Source: Termitomyces sp. T153
Taxonomy: Eukaryota; Basidiomycota; Agaricomycetes; Agaricales; Lyophyllaceae
NCBI GenBank assembly: GCA_018296165.2
Contig: JACKQL020000129.1
Span: forward strand, 1 to 64,000
DNA length: 64,000 nt
Reading direction: 5' to 3'
Shown here one piece after another: positions 33,606 to 46,345 of the stretch (its first letter is position 1; every line of letters begins with the position of its first letter). The translations under genes and the position numbers were made by a program. The notes below the pieces were generated by a model. The model was not told where the DNA came from. It did not search any database and saw nothing but the letters and a program-made list of their open reading frames with translations.

Positions 33606-35112
33606 TCAGAGATAAAACCCATCATCCTCTTCTCTCATGCTAACCAGCGCATTCCCAGACACATACTGCTTAAAGACATAATAAAAGGACTGCATATCGT
33701 CCTCACCAAGCGGAATCTTGCGATCAAGTCTGAATCCCTTCCAAGTATACAGAAACCTCGCGACCGTACCACCCATAGCAAACAGACCAATCGTCGGACA
33801 CCAGCACCAAAGGATGATCAATGCTGCAAAAAAAGCAGTAACAAGCTCCTTAGAGACCTCAGTCCAGAACGCAAAGCGGTGTATTCCTTCCGGAGAAGCG
33901 ACAAAACCGGGACCAAAGATTATCGTTTCGAGGTGCTGAGGGAAGAGGAGGATGCTGGCGCCTGCGATGACGCACCAAGGCAGGAAAATAAGAGCGCGGA
34001 GAGCAAGGGAAAAAATTGAGTTGGGAGACAGGTGGGGGTAGTCGGTTGCACGTGCTATGTCTAGAGCGGGAGACTGGTGAGCGAAAGGAAGCAGATCTAG
34101 GAGGTCTTTAGCGGTTTTTGTGCGATCTTGTTGAGGTTTGCCGTTGTCCGTGTTGGGCTCCAACGTAAGCTGGGAGAGGGGATCAATGTCAGTAGAGGTA
34201 GAATTTGGCAAGTATACCTTTTCTCCATGGAGTGTGGGTTCTTCAGGAATAGCCTCTAACCCAGAAGGTGTTTGTTCTTCAGAGGTAGACCCCGATTCTC
34301 CAAGTGACTCTTGTTCTTGAACAATATTCTCATTCGTTGTACTGGGAAGATTATCTTGAAGCGCAGAAATAGAAACGTCAGTCAGCTATTAGTATGGCTC
34401 ATGTCAGCTCCAGATATGAGGCACGACAGGACAAAATGAACAACGTAAGAATTCCCCTGATCAAGCGGCTTGTGACCAGCTCCGTATATACTCTTGAAAG
34501 GCATAAGTCAGGCATCGGACGGGAAAAAACGTCGAGAAATATACTTGAGCACGAGAACGGCGTCTTGTTATGGAATCGGATGAGGGAAGTTGCGTTTCAA
34601 CTCCAACAAAGCTTTGTTCCGGGGTAGGCAGAGATGTCATGGTATTTTGGATAGTCGTATCTTCAATCGACTATCGAATTGCATTTATTGAGTGTCCCTA
34701 TCAGAACCAGTCGCAAAAGACTCACTATAATGCGATCCTGATCAACTGATTTCAACAACGCGTGTCCGTCCACACTCCCTTTCTGTATCATCGTGTATCC
34801 CTCTTCCATATCACAATCATCGTGAGATACATGTGACTTTCCAACCAAACGCTTCTCAATCCCATGGAACAAAATCACGTCCTCGTCAACAGGCGTGGTT
34901 AGGGTCGAGCCAAAAGGCGACTCGTCCGTGCGATCTGAATCGACACGTTCTATCAACGCGTTCTTCAGCGGCGGCTATGCGTTTTCACGTAGGGTTTAGT
35001 GAATTTGTTACAGCTGGCGAGAGCTTACAAGAGCCGCGGATTCCGTAGCCATTGCCGCTGTTTTCGAAGAGTTCGTTTCGTTCGATTCGTTGAAGCTGAA
35101 GTTGAGGACCAT
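33606..35112 (-). CDS. Hypothetical two-TM membrane protein, multi-exon
   Basis: The probable start is the ATG at 35,112 (MVLNFSFNESNETN). The first exon ends at a GTAAGC donor after MATESAAL near 35,029. The second exon (about 34,950-34,727) is acidic and ends before GTGAGT. One or more Ser/Thr-rich exons follow. The last exon runs from about 34,370 to the stop at 33,606 and contains the acidic stretch SLGESGSTSEEQTPSG and two hydrophobic segments (LALRALIFLPWCVIAGASIL and FFAALIILWCWCPTIGLFA). The C-terminus (YYVFKQYVSGNALVSMREED) is hydrophilic. No known family is recognised. A fungal integral membrane protein of unknown role is the most that can be said. Exon joints in the middle are uncertain. 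Confidence 0.6.
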
Positions 35113-36070
35113 GATGTCATTGAGTATTATCGGAGACTCAATCACTCCGGAGTTTGCCGATGGAAAATAAAAGATTTTCCTTGGCTTCACCATGCCAACT
35201 AGCCTCGAGCTCATAGTCAACTACGTATACCGCATACTGTCCATACAGAGTCCAGTCTTCGACTCTAGATATCCAGGTTCTTCCCTCTTTCCAAGTCATG
35301 CGCAATCCTCATTATGCAATGGACTGCCCACAATTGGTTCTCTGTATTTCTTGTGCTGTTCAAGTATAGATCAACTGGGCTACGCTTTTTCCTACAAGTT
35401 TCTGACACATGGATTGACTCTCTTTCTGGATTTTTGGTAGCCGACATCTTTGTCCGATGCTATAGTTATGCTTCCATCTGCTGAACTTCCGCGACTCACC
35501 CATCGTTACTTGATGGGTTGTGTGCATACAAGTCGAAATTCATATGCGATTCAGATAGGATCCTCTCGCCAAGCCAGCAGCACCTCTGCAGGATGGCTAG
35601 ATGCAACGGGATCACATAACTCTTGGTATATGATCGTCGTATCTCCTGAGTCACATTGTTGTATATGTACCGGTTCCTCCCTGGTCTTAATGGTTAACTG
35701 ATTCGACGATCCAGTCCTTTTCGTGGGCTCCTGTTACCACGTGTCATCGATCTTGGAAAGATCCCAGCTTATCCCTCACAGTGACTCTTGAGAAGATCAA
35801 GGCAAGTGGACTCAATACCATCTCCACTATCACAATCGAAGTACCTGATATAGTTGTTATACTTGAGGCTTGAGGTTGCCGCCGATCTTGCATTTTTTTG
35901 TTACTCATAGTGGTGGCCCTTGTGTCAAGTAACACCTAGACTCCTCCGATCCTCGCCGTTTTGCGTTCAGGCTACTGCCAGCAGGCCTGCTCTTGGTCAC
36001 TTCTTGATGCATACGGTGTTTTGCGCAATGTTTCGCTGTAGGAGCTATACTTTAGTTAACAATTGCCTCA
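35113..36070. other. Intergenic stretch with no supported gene
   Basis: Short + strand ORFs (35,192-35,440 and 35,450-35,701) and one minus-strand ORF (35,744-35,935) have no recognisable features. The + frame near 35,790-35,860 (TISTITIEVPDIVVIL) reads like protein, but no gene could be assembled. Confidence 0.35.
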
Positions 36071-36079
36071 GAGTATCAG

Positions 36080-36591
36080 GTTGACCAAAGCCGAGTGTTC
36101 TCGATCTGTCGCCTATTCTGAGTGATGATCTCAAAGTGCTTCCGGGTCAGCTCCGAGTCGTGCTTGTGACTGGACATACATGATACTCCGCATCCTCTCG
36201 CAAGATTGCAGAAACAAGCTTGTTTGTCAATGATGATTTCGATGACAGCAAAGATATCGAGATTTATCTCCCTTTGAAAATCAGTAAGATCAAACAGAAT
36301 GGAAAACCCAGTCGCTACTCAGCAGACTCGGAAAGACTACATTCACAAAGCATTTTATCATCTGGTCCAGATGAAAATACCATAATCTGCTTTCAGAATG
36401 ATGCCGACAATTCCAAGCAAGTCGTCGCGGACCACGATACTGGTACGTCCAATCTCAAGAACAAGACCTTACCCGTGCATCCGATGATCATGAATACGGC
36501 TTCCACACTGGTGTCTAAGCCTTCCGCGACCGTTTCACCGGCATCTGCTCTATCAGACCCAACTGTCTTAAACATGTGGGATCAAACGTGA
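36080..36591 (+). CDS. Possible exon(s) of hypothetical protein
   Basis: The + strand frame SVLDLSPILSDDLKVLPGQL near 36,100-36,160, followed by SLFVNDDFDDSKDIEIYLPL from about 36,220, reads like natural protein. It continues as a Ser/Asp-rich stretch to a stop at 36,589-36,591. CpG content is host-like and the composition suits a disordered, acidic region. No start codon, splice pattern or homologous family could be settled, so this is only a candidate. Confidence 0.3.
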
Positions 36592-37119
36592 TTGGATTGA
36601 GTAGTTGTAAACCGCAGCAGGGAGGAGAGTAGGCTTGAAGAGGAAATCCTAGTGTTCATCGAAATTTCCTATGACCTTGGGTTTGATGCGAAATATATAC
36701 AACGGAGTGGGGAGAGGAACAGCTCTAATTTTTGTGAACTTCGAAATCTGACCATATTATCCTCATCATTCTTCATTTCCACATTCGAAATGTTGAAATC
36801 CAAGCTTCGATGGCTAAATTGAATTTAGGAATCACATCCGCCTTTCCTAGCATTCTGTGGCTCGCCGTCCATTGAACCAACTATCCTACAGAATGAAATT
36901 GTTCAAGAGCACATAGTATACCTGTTTTTCATCGATGGTTCTTATTCGTCTACATATGTCTCTGTGATGACGGCCCTTTTGTCGCGTCTGTTAGGGGCAC
37001 TCCCCTATGGCGTTGGAGGCCGCACATCTCATTCATCCAAGAGCAAGAAATGTCTGGGCATTAACCCCTACACATCTGCCTCCTAACCACCTCGACCTAT
37101 AAATGTATATCAGCCTAAG

Positions 37120-37549
37120 GTACAGGTATTGAGCGCCCTCATGGATTATGTGTTCTGCGCCCAGGCAGTTGAGTTGTTCGGTCAACACGACAATCCTCAG
37201 CTTGCCAGAGATTATCAAACGGTATCCGATAGCCTTCCTAGGCTTGGTACGCCACTATAGGCTTTCGCTGCGCCTTTATAGTATTCATCCAATTCATCCA
37301 GGAACAGGAGTCACACTCGAGCGCACTGAGACGCAGGACTTAGAGTTCCTTCTCGAAGGCTTTACATCCCTTCGAACGCTAGAAGATGAAGACTGGCTCG
37401 CCGCGATGACACTACTACATTCTTCTTCTGATACGAAAGAAAGCAGAGTCCTAAGGCCGAAATACGCTAGAAGGAAATCCGGGTTTATGAGAATATTTGA
37501 ACGCCTTAAAAGGTCTCGTGCTCTCCAAAACTTATACAGACTAGGATAA
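37120..37549 (+). CDS. Possible 3' exon of hypothetical protein
   Basis: An open + strand frame ends at 37,547-37,549 after RSRALQNLYRLG. It has a globular-looking composition (TETQDLEFLLEGFTSLRTL, EDEDWLAAMTLLHSSSDTKE) and a basic C-terminus. It lies just downstream of the terminator of the opposing ATG22-like gene. No family is recognised, and it is unclear whether it joins the candidate exon at 36 kb. Confidence 0.3.
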
Positions 37550-37658
37550 TTAGACGTAAATCTCAGTGGCCTAGGGTCTGGTGAACTCTAACTATCCGCT
37601 AATTCCGACGCATGGGTATCCGTCATTATTAGCTAGTGAAGCTTTACCACTCAGTGCA

Positions 37659-40158
37659 CTACATATCCGTTCCAAATGCCTTCCTCGTCTCTTCAGCCTC
37701 CACAAATGCATCACACTCTTTCCTGCTCTTTTCTATATCCACCATCAGTAAGAACACGGTACTCGCTACACTCCTGAGATTCCCCTTCAGTGTCCGCAGT
37801 TCACAACAAGGCATGAAAGAAAACATACAATCCGAATAAGAACGCGAATGGCATATTATTATTGTTCCCTGAAGCAGTGATAATTGCACTTGATACGAAT
37901 GGACCGATGAATGCTGATGTTTTTCCAACCTGACTCTGTTAGTCACTACAGTGACAATAACTATAGCATCCAATAAGAAAAACATACCACCGAGAAGAGT
38001 GCGAAGAATAAGAACCTTTTATATAGAAAATTCGTTCATCAATTCATGTAGAGAGGTAGATGGACCTACATTTGAGGCAGAGGTGAAACTTCACTGATCA
38101 TCGTTTGACTATACGCGTACCACGGACACACCATTAGGCCGTAGAATAACTGATATACCCTGTCAAGAATCAATGTATCTGCCGCAATATCTCACGCACA
38201 TGCCATGTGGGTTTGGATGGGGCTCACCAGATTTCCCAAACGTGCTTGAAGCCGAATTTGTCAGTATGCACGCCGACGAGGCCCCACATGGTAAGTATCT
38301 GCAATGTAAGGTTCATATAATGAAGAGAAATAAAGAAAGACGAGATAAGCGTACAATAATCCAGAAGACGTTGAACGAGAGCATCTGAATGTTGTCTCAT
38401 AGCTTCTGTAGAAGTAAGAAAAGAGCATGTACGAACCGCTTTAGTGGAGATCTTAAACTTCTTCTGCGCAAGCCAGAATATGCTAAGAAACCAATGACAC
38501 CTCAATTGGTTAGAATAACAACAGGACAGCTTGCTTACTAGACCCCAATGGCTTGAGCTGCGATGCCAACAATGAGGAGGAGTGTCAATTGAAGGGTTGA
38601 ATAGGCTACAACACTAGAAGTTCAAAGGCATCAAGGCTGGTTTGTCCTTTTTCAGTATAGAAGGAAGTACCTATTCTGCAAAGTGGCAATTACAGTGCTA
38701 CTTCATATTTCAGGGTCCCTAGCATGAGAAAGATAAATCTCAAGGACACCCACACTGTTGTATTCAACACGTCTCCCCTAGCGAAGAGAATTGCGGCCAT
38801 CCACTTAGGTCAGTGCCGCCGTCATCATGTGAAAAGCGGATGCATACATGAGGAAATAAAAGATAAGATACGAAAGCGTTTGCTTTAGCTTCATACACTC
38901 CTTGAACGCGATATACACTTGTATGAATCCGACTGTTAAGAAATTCGTTCCAGGCGGGAGTTTGAGACCAACTCTCCGTTGTTCCAGGAAAAACCACGGT
39001 GTGGCGCATAGGACTGCGAAGGTTCAATGATAACTAATGTGTCAAGAAAGAGATAGGACCCACGCCACACTCCTCCTGAAAAGGCGATCAACACACTAAA
39101 AGCCTTGGTATTATTCTCCGTGCTCTCATCCGACTTGAGAAGTTTCAGAATCCCGACCATCACGGCTAAGATAATGACTTCTCCCACGGAGCAGACAGTG
39201 AATGAAATATTGGAGATGCGGTTGCGGGAAAGAGATTCAAAATTGGCATGAGATTCCAAACTCCGGTGTGTATGAAGTAAATGGAGAGGCACGGACTATT
39301 GTAAACTCACGATTTGTTCCTAGTTTTGACCTCGGAAAGGGATTTTTGGACTTCAGGAAGGGAACGAGCAAGGCCTGGGAAGGCAGCTGTCCAAAATGTG
39401 AGGGAGCACTGGAATCTGGTTTGTAAGCTCCATGTCAAATGAGTATATAGTGTGTTGACCTGATATGATATCACTTGAAATTCGTGAGTAATATGTAGCA
39501 TGAAAAGTTTGCAGATGTCGAGAAAAAAGACACAAGTAAAAGAAACTTACGACCAAGTATATAAAGTGCAATTCCCGCGCGCCACTGATCTGGTGTATCA
39601 ACTCCGAGCCATGCAAAAGAGATACAGACGGCAAGTAGAGTGAAGAAGATGGTTATGTTGGGTCTAACAAATCGTGATCGTGAAAGCTTGATTTACAAGG
39701 TAAGTTTACCTCCATCTTCCGTAATCAGCCCAAGCCCCAATAGCAAGCAACAGCATCGCTTGTATAGCAAAGCTCAACCCATTGGTCAACAATACAATGG
39801 AGTTTACTGCACCCATGATCCTAATTAGCTCACAATGACACTACATCGCACAATCCAAAAACGCACCATCGCGAACCTTCCCAAGATACGGGAGTACACA
39901 ACCATTGTTATTACACGGGACCGTAAACGGTTCATGTGTAGGGTCGTAGCCAGCTAGGAAGAGTAGATTCTGAAATTGGGAAGGCCCAAAATTGAACCCG
40001 GCGAGACCGTTATTGCCGACGTAGTAAAGATAGTACGACCAAAGCTCCCCTTTCTTTGTAGTTTGTTCTGGAACTGAAGTTGGAGGCTCTGTATTGTTAC
40101 GGCTGAGCGATTGTATTGCATTGGAGAGCCTGTCTTGATTTGTCGCTTCCGTGGACAT
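37659..40158 (-). CDS. ATG22-like vacuolar MFS transporter
   Basis: Atg22-family proteins are vacuolar MFS-type carriers linked to amino-acid efflux after autophagy. The ATG at 40,158 (MSTEATNQDR) starts the conserved N-terminal block: ELWSYYLYYVGNNGLAGFNF, then FQNLLFLAGYDP, the Cys-containing PCNNNGCVLPY, and in the next exon VNSIVLLTNGLSFAIQAM with GAWADYGRWRP. Later exons carry further TM helices, and the end is near MVDIEKSRKECDAF to GTDM with the stop at 37,659. Introns of about 50-60 nt are frequent. I saw no internal stop in the exons checked, but I did not trace every junction. Function is inferred from the family; substrate unknown. Confidence 0.8.
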
Positions 40159-40381
40159 GGTTAGCAGAGACAGGAGACTTAGGTTAACGCTATTCGCCCA
40201 GCATTTCGGCGCAAACACGTGATCTACGGGAAATGCCGACCGGGTCATTTAGACGTAGTTTCGATGTATTTCAGTTGTAGCTGTTTGCATTCTAAGGTAA
40301 GACTGCGGTAGATATCTCATTATCAGACTCAAATAGCACAGAATATTAGATAGATTTGCACAAGTCGCAACAACATAAGGT

Positions 40382-42880
40382 TCAGAGAGTCCTCACGCCC
40401 TGCTTCGTCTTATACCCTATCGTATTTAGTGCCCTACGTTTATCGACCTTTCCTCGACCATCTGCCCACATAGTATCGCGTTTTCGACCCGTTTTCTCGT
40501 ATCGTAAGATGTCATCAACAAGATCAATGACATCACTGCCGATTCTGTGATTCTGGATGTGCCTCATCCAGATTGAACTTTGCTGCAGCACGGCCTGACT
40601 GCGCAAGATCCTTGCAGCTTCTTCAAACTTATCTGCTTCGATTAGAAGCTCTTGTCTGAGCTCATCCCTCTGGATAATACTGTGAGTCACAAACTACTTG
40701 ATTTGGATATACTAATGATTACTTCGTATTCGTTATCACTTCCATATTCAACAGGAAATGAGCTTCGAATTTGGCTCTTGATGATAGACATCGAAGGCAG
40801 GTCTTCTATAATCTCTGGTTGTGAGGAAGAGCTCGTAAGATCGATTACTTCCATTGTCCGCTGCTTTTTGCTTCCAGATGTTCTGACCGAACCAACGGAA
40901 TGTAGAGTTTCTTCAGAAGTTCTCTTGGCCAATATCTTCGTTACAAGCCCGTTTACCCATGGAGGTACTTTCCTTATCCTCCATCTCCGCATAAAACCCT
41001 TTTGTCATCAGTCCAAGAGTGATCATCTCCATCGGTTATTCCCCCGCTATCATCTTCAAACGCGGTACCAAGACCTGATATAGTATCATCTTTCGATCGA
41101 AGCTCATCATGACGATAGATTGGAATGATGTGTCGACGAACAATCTGACAGGAGAACTTAGAGGAGGGAGGAACAACTTCTTGAAGAAGATGCTTGCAGA
41201 GGTGGTGTCGATCATACTTCTGCCATCCACAAATTCATGTCCAGTCTTTCACATTCACAACGTAGATACGTCCACTGATCTTGGTATCTACCAGCCGTTT
41301 CCATGATGACTTGAAGTACTTTTGAAATGTAGACATCTGCTTTGAACGACCTAATCGATGACTGTCACATAGAATCTCTCCACAAGCAATGTATGCTGGT
41401 GTAACTATAGATAAGAATCCAGACAAGATGATCGAGCCTGGGACGTGCAACACGATGTGGATAGTCATGCTTCAGCTGACGCCGGAAATTCTCCACGATC
41501 ATCCTTGTTCGAAGTCGTGAGATGTATTTTGAGGTGGAACGACCCAGAGACACCACATTTTTGGCGAGTACTAGCATGCCCACTAGCATGCCCACATATA
41601 TCCCCATACCTCACGAAGGCAACGAAGATAGCAGAAGTTATACATCTCGTACACGGCATTTTGACGGATCTCATCCATGTCCCGTTTCCCATCATGTTCA
41701 GCAAAGAGTGGATGCTGACAAAAATGCTTGGTGAACAGGTGAAGGAGCTGTTTGCGATGTGGTGCAGGACAGAAAACATATTTGGGGTCATCTGAGGTAA
41801 CTTCATCTGCATCAAACATCCAATCTGGGCCATCTTCCGAATCCTGTTCATTTGTCATGTTATTTCTTGTGGAAGTACTCCCTAACTTCTTGTCGCAGAT
41901 CATTGCTATCTTCATTGTCACTGGCCATCACTCTGGAATCCATCTCCATCTTCATCGTCCTGGTCAATTTCATTACTTGGAGTTTGATTCTGATCTGATC
42001 CATGTATCTTGGAATGTTTGGGAAGGGGACAAGGGAACATATTGTACCATTCAAACATACTACAAGTCTTGGAGGTATTGCATCAGCTTTGGGTGCCACA
42101 TTTTGAAGGACTCCCCCAATACAAAGCTTGATTTGTGGTATTGCCTTCTCTGCAACATGTGTATCCTGTTCCAATTGACTACTATTTTGAGCTTTGACTT
42201 GTAATAAATCCTTCATACTGGGTTCTTTTCCTTTGATTGCACACTAGGGACAAACTTCATGCCTACAAAGTCAAATTCATATTTTGCTTCAAGGACATTG
42301 TAAAACTTTGTCCGGCATCAGAATCGCAAGTTGCTGCTTTATTAAATTGGGTACATAAAACAAATGGCTGCAGCATGCTTATGATGATAAAGACTGTGGT
42401 ACCTTGATTATAGAATCTCATTTGATAAATGAAGTTCACTGCAAGACAAAGCATCAAGGCTTACAAAAATTGGTACTTTGACGTGTTACAAATTCCTGTA
42501 GAATTGCATCTGCTGCAGATTGTAATTCCTTCTTGGATTCACCATTTTCCAGAACTAGAAATCTACACAAGCATGCAGAACAATCTCATCTTCTGAGTCA
42601 CTGAGAGTACTGACATAATCCAAAAAATCTTGTTGGTCCATGACTGGCAAATCAGCAAGATTTTCACTTGCTTTTACAGTTGGAATTTCATTATTGCTGG
42701 TATCAGATTTCTTCCTAGCTTTATAATTGGAACACTTTTTCGAGCATAAAAGGCACAACTTGCTGTAAGTTGTGTGCCCCTCTGCATCAAGAACTACTTT
42801 GAAATTCCTTGAGTTGAGTACTAAGATCTGTCTGCATTTAGAACAGGCTTGAATACTTTAATCATGTGTAATATTATATG
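40382..42880 (-). pseudogene. SWIM-domain, MULE-type transposase-related gene, broken
   Basis: Blocks in order on the minus strand: an N-terminal zinc-binding segment (CSKCRQILVL, CLLCSKKCSNY) near 42,845-42,730, an acidic linker, KYVFCPAPHRKQLLHLFTKH near 41,780, EVWGYMWAC, then SKYISRLRTRMIVENFRRQL near 41,500, VTPAYIACGEILCDSHRLG near 41,400, a SWIM-like zinc motif (CGWQKYDRHHLCKH) near 41,190-41,232, and a C-terminal tail GSDVIDLVDDILRYEKTGRK near 40,530. I recognise this as an agaricomycete SWIM-domain protein family related to Mutator-like transposases. Defects include stops in a 12-bp duplication near 41,580, a frameshift just after it, another near 41,410, and a TGA at 41,235-41,237 at the first SWIM cysteine position. 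The 5' part is CpG-poor, the 3' part is not. Confidence 0.65.
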
Positions 42881-45020
42881 ATGACATGTACATGTGGACA
42901 CATTTCATTAAAATACGTTCAAGTTCATATCCGGTCAGTTGCTGGACTGGTTGGCATTTTCCAAAGCCCACATGTTTGCACACAAAGTGCCGGGTCAATA
43001 GCATTCACTAGGAGACTTGAACCAATCAGCAGATGTTATTTTATGAATACCCATGCCTTGACAGGCAGCCTCAGGATAAGTGTTCCCACAATAATGGCAT
43101 CCTAGCTGTAGCAAGTGACATACCCTCCTCTTATATATTCATTCATTTATGCACTAATAACAAAATTCAATTATGTCAGAAAGAAAGCAACAATGATTGC
43201 AAGCATTGTATTTGTATAGCCATACAAAAACAGTAACATATATCAAGGAAGTATTTCCACTTTGAGGACCTGAAGTTCTTCAGTCACATGAGGGTCTACT
43301 TTGACACTTTCTGAGCATCCTTTCTGTAACCTCTTGTTTTAAATTTTAAAAAATTGTTGCTATTCAAAAGATTTCAGATGAAATGGATTAAGCTTGTGAA
43401 CATCCTGTTCATTATTAACAGTTATAGAATGAACAGATGAATGACTCTGTTGAGAAGCACATGCAGCACAAATAAGAAGAGACCAATTAGTAGCATCTGG
43501 ATATTAATATGTACAATCCATGATCAGAGAATCTTAAAGTACTGCAGGCCATAAAGATGCAGTTCTGCCTGTTGGTTCATCAGACATATTGACTTTCAAC
43601 TGCTTTTGAACAATCTAGTCAAGTTTTTTTTGCTTCATACCAATAAAGTTCAAGAGGTTCTGTGAGAGTTATATATAATTGAGCAGTGTATTCAACTTCA
43701 AGTAGTGTTTGAACTGGACTTTAAAATCAACAGGAAAGTAAAGTGAGAAGGCAATAAACAATATATGCAGATGAATAATTGGTGCATTACAGGCTGAGAC
43801 AAAGGATGAAGAGATGACAAATTTGATTGTGATATTTTTCTTGAACTGCATATTAGGGTGAAGAACAATCACAATTGTCTTTATCAAGATAATAAGAGCA
43901 TGAGAAACTATATCTTCAAAATTGTAGAGAGCAAGATGATAAAAAAATTGTGAACTAGGTGTAGCTAATAATTGTACAGTCTGATTAGATGAGAGAGCAA
44001 GCCATTTCTGTGTGAGATGAGAAAAGTGTGTAAAGATTGCATTAATAATAGATTGTTTATATGAGATTCTGAAATTGGAAAAATAGTTTTAATAAGTGAG
44101 TCAATTCAGAGACTCAAGATAATGTTTCTAAGTAAACAGAGTGATGAGCATATAAAGGATAAACACAAAACCAAAGAGGTAATACTTGGAAGGATAGAGA
44201 GAAGAGCAAATGCCATAGCATTGTAAAGTGACAAATAATTTGTCTGCAAGGTTGCATATAGTGAATGTATCTAAAGAGTAAGTAAAAGAAATGAAGAGGA
44301 AGGAAACTCCTTTGAAAACATTAGCTGACCATTTGATTACAGAGCCTGGGGAATCAAAGCTATTAGTATCAGGAAAATATAAAGAGCTCTGGTATTTTGT
44401 AAAGTCATTTATTGAAAAAAAAACATATTTGTAGAAGGGCAATCTTTACATCAAGAATTTTTGGTATAGAACAATTTTCCCAGAGGAAACATAGCATACA
44501 GTAATACACAAATTTGGGTAGTAGTGCACTGATGAGTAGTGAATGTGCAAGATGTACAAATAGCTGCCTGATAAAAAGGTAAATGAGCATCAACAAAGTG
44601 TATTAGATTAGGATAAAATTGTGTGACTTGGGGTGAAATAGAATTCAACTGAAAAAAATGATGAGGAAGGAAGAAAGCACAGGTAGATGTTGATATATGA
44701 ATGTTAGAAGAAAAAATTGAGTTCACATGAATGGAAAGATAGACAGCAAAGTAATAATAAAGAATTGGATAAAGTAGCTCCAACAGATGCAGGAGAAAGA
44801 AGAAGCACTGCAAACACATAGATATGCAAGCATGCAGCAGACAGTTGGAGCAAGCAAATAAGAATGACAACATGTGGCAGATCAATGTCTATGGATAGAC
44901 AGAAGCTCTGCATAAGCAAACAGCAAAGATACACACAAAGCAAATATCTCACAATTGGCAGTGATCACATAAAGGCTGTATTGAACAGATGTTCTAGATT
45001 TTCTTTCTAGATTTTTTACA
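42881..45020. other. AT-rich, CpG-poor stretch without recognised gene
   Basis: Long minus-strand ORFs (for example 44,128-44,442 and 44,451-44,885) are Phe/Leu/Cys-rich and look like by-products of AT-rich sequence. The region sits directly upstream of the helicase remnant and could be its decayed 5' half, but I could not read a matching frame. Confidence 0.35.
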
Positions 45021-45029
45021 ACATCATGT

Positions 45030-46345
45030 GACTTTTCACACATTTGATTGGGGCAATGAACATTTGACCTTGACAGGAAACCCTCTCCTTACTTATATTC
45101 TCAGCTCTTTTATGCAAATAACAAGAGTTAGAGCTGTTCAAATATTATGGAAATTTGAGGTTGCAAGCATCAAATAAGGTTTTTAGCTCAAAGTGGCACA
45201 GGAGCAGCACTTATTGATGGTATGACAACTCATGAAGTCTTCTCAATAAAAGTGCATAAGAAAGGAAAAGGAAAAAGAAACAGAACACCTGGTGAAGCTG
45301 AAGAATATTTTTCTGGCATCAGTATTTCAAAAAGAACACAGTTGCAAGAAGAGTTCAAAAACATCATTAGAATCTTGATTGATGAAGTCTCCCTACTAAG
45401 TGCTCAATTACTCGCAGAAGTCATTCATGCATTGTGCTCTAATAAATTTTCTGGTCTCATCCTTCTAATGATTCTTTCCTGTTTCCTCCTGTAGCTGGTA
45501 CATCATATATTATCTTATAAAAATTTCTATCCAGTTATCAGATGGTGAGTTGGAACAGAGACTTGAGCACTGAGCATGGAAGTCATTCAATGAAGTTGTC
45601 AACTTAAATGAGAAGCAGTGCATGAAAGGAGACCCCAAATATGCAGTTGCTGTTTTGCATCTTCAAAGAAGACAATGCATTCCTTCTGATGTTGTATTGT
45701 TTAATAATTGTGCAACAAAGTCTCTTGACAATCCCAATAGTATTGATAGCAGTACTGAGCAATGCATCAATGCTACTGCAACTGTTTCAGCAAATAGTCT
45801 CCACCATTTAATCAACTTACAGAAATCTCAAGCTAAGTGTGCCAATACTAATCAATTAGTGATGTGTGCTTCCCATGATCTTGTTCATAATGTAGTTGTT
45901 CCTGACCTGCAAGGTCAAATCCTTCAAAGTTAGATGTTTTAAATTTTCTTATAAGGATGCTTTACCTGGATTTCTTCCTCTATATGATAGCACACCAGTA
46001 TTTTGTGTTCAAGAAGTATTTTAACTGTGCTAGGTATTACCAACAGTGCTCAAGGTATTCTACAAAGTTTTACAATTAATACATGTGAGACTAGCTTCAC
46101 TTATCTTACTGGAGCTATTGTATTTGCTCATATCTGGATCAGAAGTACTCAATCCACTTTCTTCTTAGAGGATAAAGACTTGCTGGTGCATCTTACATTA
46201 GTGATATGTATTCTTTTTCATACTCAACTGGTAGCACAAGATATCTGTGTTAAACATCAAGCATGTCAATTTGCCACAAGCAGATATAAAGCTTTACCTT
46301 ATTGGCCACTAAGCTGGTCCTGCTGTTTGGTCTGCATACTGTAAG
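45030..46345 (+). pseudogene. Decayed PIF1-like helicase of mobile-element type
   Basis: The + strand reads HLTLTGNPLLTYIL and AVQILWKFEVASIK near 45,060-45,170, SGTGAALIDGMTTHEVFSIK near 45,192-45,250, Walker B-like ILIDEVSLLSAQLL near 45,380-45,420, KGDPKYAVAVLHLQ near 45,630 and GITNSAQGILQSF near 46,030. These are ordered motifs of a PIF1-type helicase found with mobile elements in Agaricomycetes (Helitron-like or stand-alone). The Walker A loop is damaged, there are several frameshifts, and a segment after Walker B is missing. No Helitron Rep domain or terminal hairpin was identified, so the element class is not settled. Confidence 0.65.

Noticed and set aside
43669..44952. Minus-strand ORFs rich in Phe, Leu and Cys that look like membrane proteins
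   Set aside because: AT-rich CpG-depleted DNA gives such ORFs by chance; no conserved motif, start context or splice pattern supports them.
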